A stretch of DNA of 64,000 bases from Apostichopus japonicus (Eukaryota; Echinodermata; Holothuroidea; Aspidochirotida; Stichopodidae): NCBI RefSeq assembly GCF_037975245.1, contig NC_092568.1, positions 22,718,501-22,782,500 on the forward strand. Direction: 5' to 3'. Made by a program: the position numbers and the translations under genes. This document shows, one piece after another, positions 1 through 12,100 of this stretch. The stretch's first letter is position 1. Each line of letters begins with the position of its first letter. Below the pieces are notes generated by a model. That model was not told the DNA's origin. It made no database searches and worked only from the letters and a program-made list of their open reading frames with translations.

Positions 1-18
1 TTCTTCCTTTTTGCACAG

Positions 19-199
19 GCTTGTTTGGAGGAAGAAATTATATCTGAAGTGGATCCTATTAGACTACGAGACGTGAGGATGTCGTATGTACCAGACACCT
101 TGTACATGTTAGACAACCGCACCGAACCAGGAAGTCCAGATAGGTGGCTCACCAGGTCAAGGTCATGCCCCCATCCAGTCCTAGTGGGAACATTTCCAA
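19..199 (+). CDS. Gene 1, exon A (internal)
   Basis: A pyrimidine-rich tract and CAG at 16-18 form the acceptor. The donor is CAA|GTAAGT at 199/200. The frame from 19 stays open through 60 codons plus one base. It begins A-C-L-E-E-E and includes a segment rich in R, D and aromatic residues ([10 protein letters not shown]). This is one of the few places in the first 14 kb with coding-like codon use. Translation past 199 soon meets a stop, as expected for an intron. Confidence 0.65.
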
Positions 200-3100
200 G
201 TAAGTCTTCCAAAGACGACCAGCTGCTGTGTTAACAAACTTCTCCAAAAACAGTTGGTTACAACACTTTTAGTATGAAGGGAGACACCCTTCACACCCTC
301 ATCATGATAGCTTTTTCTATGACCAGCAGATGATTGCCAACAGTATGGATAAACTGTTACCACCCCCCCACCCCCCTTTACCTCCAACATCCATTCTGGA
401 CTACAAACTACTGTTTCTTTGAGGCAGTGACAGATTTGACATCTGTTTATCACTCAGAAAATTAACATTAGCAACGACATAAAGCCACATAATAAAGATG
501 GATCCATGTACCCCAATTCACCAAAAAAAACATTGAATAAGAGCAGGCAATTTCTGCTTGAACTTCTTTCATGGATAATACAAACAACTTTTATGATGAT
601 ATGCATCTAAATGTTGTATCTCTTGAGTTGATCTGATTACAAAAGTACTTCATTATCAAGTTTCAAAATAGTCCAGTGACAGCTATGAAGTGGGTTAAAC
701 CATGCTGATACAAATTCACGTAAAACTTGACCCACTTACTCGCTTCCTTGGCCCAGGGGGGAGATGAGGGGATATGGACCTCTGTGGTGGACATTTATGC
801 AATTTTGGTGGGTCCAAGGATTGGACTGTCCAAGATTTATGCTAAACAGAACAAACCAAATCACTTTTCTTTCAAACGACCAAACCTCTAACCTTGTAAG
901 CTAATACCCAACCGGGATGAAGCATCCAGTAATTTAACTATCCAAGAGTGAAAAAGAAAATGAAGTTACTTATTTCTCATACACAAAACAACTGAACTAG
1001 TAAATAAATAATCTGTGGGAATGAAAGTCAGTTCTGTTTACTAGTTTAACCTACCCAAAGACAAAGTATCAGTGAGTGAAGGAGATAGTTTTGTGATGAA
1101 CTTTCACATTAATGCCTGGTTGCACGGTAAGAAATTGTTTTGTTTTACTGTTGATACAATTGTTATAAGAAGAATATTTGGCTTCAAGTTATAAATTTCA
1201 GTGAGCTTTAAATGATTAAATTCCAAGTCTCTAAATTGATACTAAAATTAAATGGGAAGTTCACGATAAAACCAGACATTTATAAGTGATAGGCGATGTC
1301 TATTCTATCAACTAATATACTGACCCTATTATATTGGATTTTACAGAAACTAGTCCAAAATATATATTCAATTGAGTCAGTTGTCACAGCCAAGTAGAAG
1401 AGCGGCCATTTTGTCTTATTCTATGATGTATAATCCCCTGAAACAGCTGTTTTGTGTGATGTGGAACATATATATTATGCCACTAAACCTTGCTATTAAC
1501 AATAACGTAACAGTAACGTTAACAGTAACGATAACGTCTATGTAAGCTCAACTACAATTTCATCTGCAATCGGATATTTTCTTGTGCTTTCATTCCCCCA
1601 AATAATGTCCTAGTCTTCATGTTTACTGTTGTGCTACATCGTCATACTTAAGCACAGAGAAAATGTTCTAACTAAAGTAACTGAGCCTAGCTTTTTGTTT
1701 CCCCATACAGTATATTCTTACTGCTACAAAACCTAAGTAGGCTGCAACTTTCGTTTCTCCCTTTCTCCATTTAAATACTGTGTAATGATCGAGATTAAAT
1801 CTTACATGAACTATTTTTTTGCACAACTAGTGGTACTGGTAATACAAATCACATCGTTGACAATTTCGGAACCCGTAATTGTTCATAATACCTTTGCAAT
1901 CAGTTGTTTCTAATGCAACTTTTGTGGAGATTTCAGTTCAAAGTAAGTTTAATATACTCCTTTTGCTCATTTGGTTATTTGAAAAATGCCAATGGCAAAG
2001 ACAAAAGGGCTTGATGACCGGGATAAGTTGCTGTCGATCTGTGGGTTGGATAGATTGTTGGCATGGCGGCAAAATGCTATATAGCCAGATACTTACAGGC
2101 TTAACTATACAGTATGTCACAGCTGATTGTATGCATGCATGCATGCAAAGGTGTAGTGAATGATATCATATGTGTTCCACCTCACACTCAACAGCTGTTT
2201 CGGGGGATCATATGTCATACAATAAGACAAAATGGTCGCTCTTAAAATTGTCGCTGACAGCGGTTTCACTTGATATATTTCAAAGTCGTTTTGGTGAAAT
2301 CCACACTGATAAGGGTTATAACTTTGGAAAAGACATTGTCTAGCACATATACACGTCTGGTCTTATCCTGAACTTCCCCATTAAATTATAAACTCACCAC
2401 TCAGATTCAAGATTACTCTGTTGTGGTTGATTATCAGGTTACTTTTAATTTTTTAGTTCTATTACAATCTCTGAAGATCATAAGCTTAGACCATATCAGC
2501 AGAAGTTCAGTTATTTGATGAATGGTGGACAAAATTATATACCAAATATCGCAACAAAAATGAAGAGTAAATATTTTACATCATCCCATTGTAACGGATT
2601 GGTCCCACCACTGTTTGTTAGCAAACCTTTATCAAATCTGTTGAGCTCTTAAGTTATCACAGTGTGCTCAACCCATCTTGTGTCATCAGTCATTTCCAAA
2701 TTACGGCAAAGAGTTTTTGTATCCAAAATTCATTTCAAGTTCAAAGCTCGAGCTAAGGAAGTTTGCATAGCTCAATAGAGGAAGGAGGGGTCATAGAAAG
2801 GATCTTTAAGGTTATAACACTCTCTTATTGTTGTAATCATTGGTGTAATGTAATCAGTGTTAATCAACAGCTCTCGGCTTGGTATGTCACAGCCATCGTT
2901 ACTGTTAATCTGACAAAACTTCATTGTTTCAAATGTGGAGCTGTGTGCTGGTGTCGATGGGGCTCTGTGAAAAATTGCTTTATGCCAGGACAGTTTCAAT
3001 AAAAGGAGAAAGAAAAGAAAACAAGCGAGGGGGGGGGGGGTGGGGGGTGGTGGGAGAGACTTGGAGTTTAAGACATGCATCTATTGGGTTTTGAGGTTAT

Positions 3101-6100
3101 GATAAAAAGTAGCACAGAAACTGTTACATAAGGTTGCGTTTACAAAGGTTGCACTACGGTTTACGCATTCGTGTAGCAAGCCTGTGTATGTATAATTGAC
3201 ATATACTTGTGCTACAATTGCGGATGAAAGATGCACAGTCGTCAAGGAGTTGGATTGATAAAGTTCTGTACTCAATTGAAGTCATGGAATTAAAAAATGA
3301 GGTCCTGGTCCAGAAATGTAAAAGAGTTCACAAGCAACATGACCAGTTTATAAAAAGCAAAGATGTCCATTGACCTGACATTGGACAATTTCTCAATTAC
3401 AACAAGTAAAAGTGACTTTTGTAAAGATTTATGCTGTACATCAGATTTTGAAAAGTTTTGTCCTTTAGTGAAAGAAAGGTGGATTTTCATTGCAAAAGAT
3501 CTATTACAAAAAATTGTATAGATAGCAAATAATGTTAGTGTTCTGTCAACAATCATGTACAATTTCCCCAGTCAGTTTTCAGTAGTTGATTTGCTCATAA
3601 AATAGGTACTTGAAGAACAAATTTTTTAAGACAACTTTGAAAAGAGTGAAGATGTTTTGTTGCGAGTCAAAGGACTGAACTCAGGATTACAAAAATACAT
3701 CCTTGACACGGGCAACTTTATCAAGAGGTGACATCTTGGAGGTAGCATACTACTAGGATATCCTCCCACTTCTATTTAAGGTTTTGTGTTTTGGACAAGC
3801 TGAACTTAATTTAAGGTTGTCCGAAGAGCACAGTTGGTTTTTCAAACGATTTCAATGTTTTATATCGCAAGTTATGACTGAGTACTCACTGTTCATTAGG
3901 TAGCTTACTCCACATAAGTTTCCCATTGACATTAAATACACACTATATCATGGTAGTAATGCAGTCTCTAAAGCATTGTAGAAGTTCTCACTAGGTGAAA
4001 TCCTCCACTCACTGGATATCTGACACTTTAGCCATTCATGGCAAATTCAATTATTTCATGCAGATGTTTCGGAAACATAGGTTTTGGACACTGGAAACCA
4101 CGCCCTCTAAACTAATCATGTAAATAGATTTCCTTGTTAGCATAATGTGGTCACATGTACTTCCATTCATGCCCTTGAACATTCAGACTACCAAAAAAAA
4201 AAGAGGGAAAAATTGTTTTAACATATCCATAAAAGTAATGTCGCTGTGTTGCTGTTTGGCACTTGATACATCAGCAAATTGATATGGACTGTGCATGAAT
4301 TATGCCACCATAAGATGGCATCTCCATGGGATAATCGTCTTCAATGATATATAACATTCTCAGACCACTTTGAAAAAACATCAAAGTCGACCCTGTTAAA
4401 CATTAGCAATCCAGTACGTTCATGGTCACCTGCATTCCTACCAAGATGAAAAGCCTTTGCCACCTTCAGAAGAATTTTGCAATGCTGCCACCAATTGTGA
4501 GCTCTCCTAGCTGTGTTTTTTTTTCTCTTTTGTAAAGTGCCCCATCAATTTGGATAATTTTTCAATTTGAACCCTCTTACCATGGAATGAATGCGTTGCT
4601 TCAATGTGTGCATAGGACAAATTTGTGGTTTGATGCACGTGATGAGTTGGTAGGTTGTTTACTCAAACCTGCGAGGAAAAAAATAATAATAATGATGACA
4701 AGGTCAGTTACAGGTCTCCTCTGTGGTAAAATGATATCAAATTAAATGTTTAACCTCAGAGGATTACATTACTTGGAATATTAGAATGGTTTACAAAGAA
4801 TATGACTAAACGTTGTGTCTCCAGATAATTTACTTAAAGATTCTTCGGTTTAGTGTTGCATTTATGTCTGTGTTTAAACAGAATGGTTGACTGTCATTTC
4901 AGCGCTGTTCCGTGAACTACTGTTTTACATAACTAATTGTGTAATGTTGAGCTGATATAATTCACTTGTTGGTTCATGTCTCAAAATGTTCATGTCTCAA
5001 AATGTTCATTCAATAAAGGCTGTTGGTGAGGTGGACAATGTAGGGGTAGGGGAAGGGTGAGGTCAGACAGGGGGAAAAGCGATGCTTATCGAAATTCTTT
5101 CAATAAAGTGAAAGTTATTGTACTATGGACAACTAGCCAAGTGTGCCCCCATATTCAGTACATTTGTTGTGTGTGATAATTTGCATTCAAAGTCTGTTGA
5201 ATTTTTTTGTCAAAAAGCTCTTTTCGTTTCCAAGATATACACATTTGAAGTTTTGATAATTCTGAGAAACTCATTAAATATCTGTAAACTATGACGTGGA
5301 GTGTTGCGCTCATCAAAATTTCTGAGTTTAGCCCTTAATAAGTTAACCCCTAAGTAACAAGCCCACATATATATCATTTGAATAATGTGATGTTCCTCTT
5401 TTCAAAGAAGACAATAAAATATTTTCAAAAAACTGCCTTAGGCAACAAACCTGTGTTCACTGTCTTTGCAACCAAAGTTGTGAAAACAAAAGGGATATTT
5501 CATAATAGAAAATTAGGCAGTCACTCCCTTTACATCAGCAATGTACATAATTAGCTATTGTTTATTCATAAGAAAAGACTTTTAATGTGGTCAAAAATTG
5601 ATGGATTTTGATAGGAGTTGCAGCTATTTTCATGATTTTTAATGCCTATTAGAGTGATTAGGACAATGTTATGCATGGGTGTCTGTGGACCTTTAATTGC
5701 ATGCTTACGATGTTAATTATATGACTGTTAGCAAAGCTCAAATGTTGTCTATATTGTAATGCACTAAGCAAAACATCATAACTTCCTTATACACTGGCCA
5801 ATATATTCTCATGCAGGCTAGCTTCTTCTGCAGATATAAAAATGTCATGGATGCATGGATGTAAATAGAGAGATGTTTTACTGTTGTTGTAAGGTATGCA
5901 GCTATAGAGAGAGGTCAACAGAGGTCAAAAATGTTCATACCTCTTTACTGGGTATAGCCTCCCAATAAACTGTTGTTCTTTGCGAAGATCAATATTTTTT
6001 ATAAGTTATCCAACAGGGAGCATATGTGCAACAGACAGCTGTTGTTGTCAGTTTAAATACAGATGTGTCTGTAAAGAGCTTTGCTGTTCTTCCCATCCAA

Positions 6101-9100
6101 GGTTTTAACAGCTTGATTGGATCAGCAACCTTATTGTCATTTTGAATAAACCAATCCAATGATACTCAAATGTAGTTGTAATATACATCAATCTAAGTAA
6201 AGGATGTGCTTTGATCAGGTTCAATGTGACTAATGAACCAGTTAATTTAAAAACTGAAAATTCTGTGTCCCACAATGTTAATAATCTACTGAACTTTGTT
6301 TTATTTTCAAAACCTCTGAAGGTTATGGAGCCCTACTTTGCTTTTGGTGGACTTAACATTTAACATTTTTCTTGTACCTGTGTGTGGTGTCATACCACAA
6401 TTAATTGCTGGATTGACTTAAATACGCACTAACTTTGTCACTTTCTAAGGCCACTGGAGCATAGATAGAAGTTTTCAACTGACATGTCTTATCCACCATA
6501 TGATAGCTGATGGCTTGGGCTATCACAGCACATTCGATTTATGTCCCCATGATGTTTTAGTTTTTGAGCCAGAAGAGGTCAAAGTTTAGCATAGTGCTTC
6601 CCCAACCCATCTGCTAGCTCTCGCTGCGGAATATAACTGTTTCACCCAGGATTTTAAATCACCAGTTCACCAAAGTTTTAAACCATCAGTAGTTTATTCC
6701 ATTCTCTTCAACATCCAAGCATCAAAAAGAATGATGCCGAGGTCTGAAAAGAATGCCCCAAAAAAGTCACTCCAGTAGATACATTAAGGACTATTTTGAA
6801 ACGGTCGACCCATTCAGGCAGAGGTACAAGGTAAAAGTTGGGTATTACATATTTAATATCAGTTGGTGGGCAAGTTTAATGCAAGGTCCTGCTTTAAAGA
6901 GACTGGCTGAGTCACATGTCATTCATGATGAACATTAAAATCATAGCAGAGATATGTATCTTCACATTACCTACAGGACTCTCTCATTCTTGTGTAGCTT
7001 TTTTTTGCTGCCCTCTGTTTAAGTTTAGACAACAGCGGGAACTCAAGGATATCGAATATGCTGATTGTGTCACGTAGACATTCAATCCATGGTTCGTATG
7101 AACTAGGACATTTCACGCTTGGAAATTTTTATTTCTTTTCATCTTTATTTATTTATTCAAATTTTTCATCAAAATTACTGGATGCTCCAGGAGATAAACT
7201 TGTTTTTTTCTTTCTTTTTTTTCTTTGTCTCAATAATAGGTTACAGAGACAAAAAAATATATATAATTGCATAGCGTTTATTTTAGAATTAAAGCAATAT
7301 GTTTGCTATAAACCTACAATTTTGCACCATCCAGAACTTTTCACTAATAGATACATCCTGGGGTGGACCAGTTTTTCCCCTTTTAATAGATTTATAGAAA
7401 GGTACAGCTGCTTTTCATGCATTGCCTGTTCAGCTAGTCTGATTCGCCTTTAAGCTGCTTGCCATCATCGGTCTATGGTAAACATAGAAATCTGTATCCT
7501 GGTGGAAGCACAAGGTGTTTTGACTCTAAGACTCGCTGTTAGAATTGGGTTCAAGCATGCTACTTGCTTGATGTTGTATGTCTAAGCTAATAACTTACAG
7601 TCACAAAATTCTGTTGTAATGTAAAAATCTTGATTAGCATTGACTTTTAGTCTGTTCTTTGCTTACCAAGAGGACTCTATGTAAGCTTAAGGAAGGTTAG
7701 GAAAGGAGAGAGAAGGCTTAGGTGAGGGGTGGTGGGGATGAGGGGGGGGGAGAATAAAGAGAAAGTGGAAAAGTTCCTCTTAGTTGATTTGTATTACAGC
7801 GGATTTAGGGAGTCCTGCAATCAGTATCTGTTCTCTAGATAGAATTGCATTCTTTCCTGTGATGTGCATGATCAGCTCCCTATGCAAATGTCAGCACAAA
7901 AATATACAAGTCAGTAATATTGAAAGTCTTTTCTTTAAAAGAAAAGTCCAGGTAAAATATTTCTTATTGATATGTTACAGAGGAACATAATCTAAGCATT
8001 GCAGTGAAATTTGCATTCAATTCCTCTGTACCGTTTTTGAGATATTGACAGTTGAAGTTATCTGATATTCTACCGAAAGTGAACTTGAAGCAAACAGGTG
8101 TGAAGTCATAGTAACACAATGACACATAATGTTTTGTTTTTTTCTTATTTTTTCAGTCTATTGATTTGTCCTTGGATTGGATAGCGTTACTAGTTTACCT
8201 AAAGGGGATGCAAAGTTTATAAAGTACCAATACCTATGGTACATTCACATTATCGATGCATCGAATTGTGGAGTATAAAATTAGACATACATTTCAATAA
8301 AGGGTACATAGGAATTGAATGCAAATATCACCACAATGCTTAGATTATGTTCCTCTTTATCATAACAAAGAAAATTTTTAACCTGGACTATTCTTTTAAT
8401 TCAACTTCCTCCTTCTTGGTTTAGGATAGTATCTAGATAGCTTGCAAGAAATTAGAATTCAGCTCCGGATTTGATTTCCACACAATTTAGGCTGTGTAGG
8501 TCACTTGCATGTTGCAGAAAGCGATCAGTTTAGTTGGGGTGGAAGGGGGATGGGGAGGGGAGGGGGGAGGGGGGGTGGGGAGGGTATTGTACTTTGTAAC
8601 ATTTGGAATGAGAATTACTTGTTCTTATTGATGGTTATGAGCAGTAAATAGCAGCTGGTTGCATTCATGCAAATTAACTCATCCAACCGTGGGTAATTTT
8701 CCTTCGGGGGGCCACCTGTTTCATTGGTGGGGGAAAGTGTCATGTTGAGAACTTAATTGCTATGGTTTCACGCTATTGCTCAAAATTGTGCCATCAGTTG
8801 GCAATTAGCCCAATCACGTCATGACCGAGTTAACTTAATATATATACCAGCCAGGCTAGGGGATAAGCACAAAGCAGTGGGTCACGGCTAAGTGGGCATA
8901 GTTGTTTTGGTAAGTAGTTCAGCGCTGTTGTTCCCAATAGCTTGAACTTTACATATAGTAGGTTCTCCTTCCACACAGAATGGTAGCTGATGTATTCAGA
9001 CTGCCCTGTTTTGTTGTGTTGTGTTGTGCTGTACCATACAGTACCACACTGTGAGAGTGTGGTAGACAATTGAATATTATTATCATTATAGTACCGTACT

Positions 9101-12100
9101 GCACCGTAAAGTTGAAGTTAAAGTTGAAGGTTTACAGTCTTGTATGAGGCTAATGCCTCCTCACATGACTTTACAACTTAACCCCTGGTCATTGGTAACT
9201 TGTCACACCCACACACCAAAGTGTGCACAATTCAATCAATCTCTCCTGGGGTGCACCACAGTGCACCACAACCACGTGTCCCCCGGGGGACTTCCCATAG
9301 GGTGCAGCCACAAACCGGCACACGCAACTATATTTACAAGTTACCTCGCAGGTCCCCATTTATACACCTGGGTGAAGAGAGGCAATGGAGATAAAGCGCC
9401 TTGCCCAAGGACACAACGCAATGATCTGGCCAGGGCTCGAACCTGTTAACCTTAGATCACAAGTCCACTGCCTTAACCACTTGACCACAACGCCCTCCTT
9501 ACTGTACATAGCAATGCATTTTAAATTTTGCCACATTGATCTAACTACAAAGCTATTGCATATTCATAATATGAGGTTGTGTTTCTATGTGGATACTTGC
9601 CCTGTTTAACAAGGGTGTCACTATCTTCATCTGGCGTGAGTCTGACAATGCACATGGTGTAACATTTCTTTGTCAAACTCTGAGATGTAACAGTTTTTGT
9701 GTGGCTGTCTGTTTTGGGTGGGGGGGAGGGGAGGAGGGGCTAGAAGAAGTGTGAGGTAAACAAAAAGTTGGTAGGAAAACCAGCATAATATAGAAGTGGT
9801 TGTTTTCTTTGGGAATATTTTATAACAGAGCTACCAGTAATCCCTTTGATACGTGTTCAGCCTCATGTATGTAGCTCTTCGAGCCAACAAATCATATGAA
9901 TTTAATTAGGCAAAAAAATCAACAGCACATAAAAAGTGACAGGATTTTAGCTCAAGTTTGGATGACTGCTTCCAGTGCCATCAAATGTCATGTTTATCTT
10001 TCTCAACACATTAGGAACATTTCATAGTAAAGCGTCAATAAAGCCAAAGTACCTCCTGGAGAGGTGGCCCTTAATGCCATTGTTTGTCTGCTTTTAAAGA
10101 GCATGCAAGATTTAATGCAGAATTGACGGAAGTATTTGATTCCTTTGTTTTAGTTTAAGTCTGTCTGTCTGTGTGAAATCAATCGGATGATCAGTGCATT
10201 CGTTCTTCCAGTCTTATGGCTTCTGTAAATTTGTGGACTAAATTTACTATTCTCCCTCGAACTCTCTCATAAATATTGACCTACTATTAACCACTGTTTT
10301 ACAGATACTGTCCCATTCTACTTTTCAGTCAATTCAACTCTCAACCAAACATCTCTTGTCATTTCATCGCAGAATAGCTTGCTTCATCTCTATCACAGTA
10401 GGTGCTTAAAGGTGACACCAATCCAATCATCATCTTTAGCTTTATATATACGACAAAGATCTAAGTTGTGAAGAATAATTCCCCCAAAACAGCTCCGAAA
10501 AGTCTCGTTCCATTTCCGTTGTTCTGAGAAATATCCTAACTTGAAGTGTTGTGTCTGGGAGGTGTCACTTTGTTAAAACTTCTGATGTCACAGCGCTATT
10601 AGGATCCTAAAAATCCTTTGTTTTGTCTACATTGTGTTGTCACTGAATCCCCCTGCCATCATCAATAGGTCATGTTAAGACTTAAGAGCTTCAATCTTTT
10701 AGATTCAACATTTGCAAAACTCCTCTCCTTGGACAGAATCGAGATTGTGTAAATAAACACAGACAAGCATTAGAAATAGGTAGCACATGTGGCTGGAGAA
10801 TGATGTCATATTTAGACTTGATCAAGTCTCCTTCAGCCGTGTGTGTGTGACGGAACTTTAATCTGAGATGTCTCCCAAAATGGAATCAGATTTTTTCCTT
10901 AGCTGTTTGGGGAGGGTGGTCATCTTAATAGTTATCTCTATTATTTAGGACAATAATGATGGTAGGTTCTGTGTCTCCTTTAATACCCTAAAAAAAAACA
11001 AAACCATTCTTTGTCCATACATTTCCAAATCTTTTGAAATACAATTCTTCACACTACCATACATAACAGTGCCAGTATTGTGCATCATATATGATGATTC
11101 CAGGTGACTATTTCTTGGCTAGATGTTAAAAGTTAATTTGGAATAAAAATGATAAAACAAGAGACATGTTTCACTGTATTTAAAGCTAAACTGCGTTAGT
11201 TACTTGAGAACAAACTGTAATTTATGGATTTGGTGAGAAAGTCACTCTCTAGGCATTGTTTTACCTTACATTATGAAGAACAACCAGTTTCTTTAAAGAA
11301 GAAGTATGTATGCTAAATATCCAAATGGTGGTCACATGTATGTAAATTGCAAGAAATTTTAATACTTGCTTCCTTGAAGACATTTACCTTTCAGATAATT
11401 TTGAGGATCAGAATCTTAACCAAGGTTCTTCTGAATAATATTTAAAAATTTCACTACAATTTTTGACATAAAATATGGATGACCTTTTGCAGTTAATGTT
11501 ACTTGAATTTTGGAGAGAAGAAGGACAAGTTCCTTGAACATAGAGAACTTTATACTGTGTGTAATTAATTTAAAAATGTGCTAGTCCTTGAATACCCCAC
11601 CCCGTAGTCATGTTTCACTCTCAGAAGACAATGCAATTTTTCCACACCGAATGTGTAGTGTTTCTTTAAAGCTTTTGTCATGAAATCACGTTTCACGTCT
11701 GTCTTTCATCCTTGGGAGCTCCTGTTACCCCGCATGGATTCCCGACAGACGTAAACACACGGCACATTAGTACAAGTTCACTGTGTCACAACATGATATG
11801 CAGCTGCCTTTCTCAGATGACATTGAGAGACATTCACTCACTGTATAGCAGAACCTTGTACTTGTATACTGTAGTCTGCATAGCTGGTCTGTTGCTTTTC
11901 CTGCTTAAATAACGGGTCATATGTGGTAGATGATGGGTTTGCCATACGTCAACAGTTTTGAGGGCTACAATTACACCACAGCGATCAGGAGGATGAAATT
12001 AAGTTTGTAATGACATACAAGGTTGCTGGTGGATATATACAGTGGGTAATTAAGCAATTTAAGGATCTCGTTAAACTCGGCTTTAACGAATTGAGCTAAG

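Noticed and set aside
7058-7453. 131-codon ORF
   Set aside because: Phe/Ser/Ile-rich composition typical of random AT-rich sequence, with no supporting splice sites.
9427-9497. A tRNA gene on the minus strand
   Set aside because: A and B boxes are present but the acceptor stem and anticodon arm are not; it is the head of a SINE.
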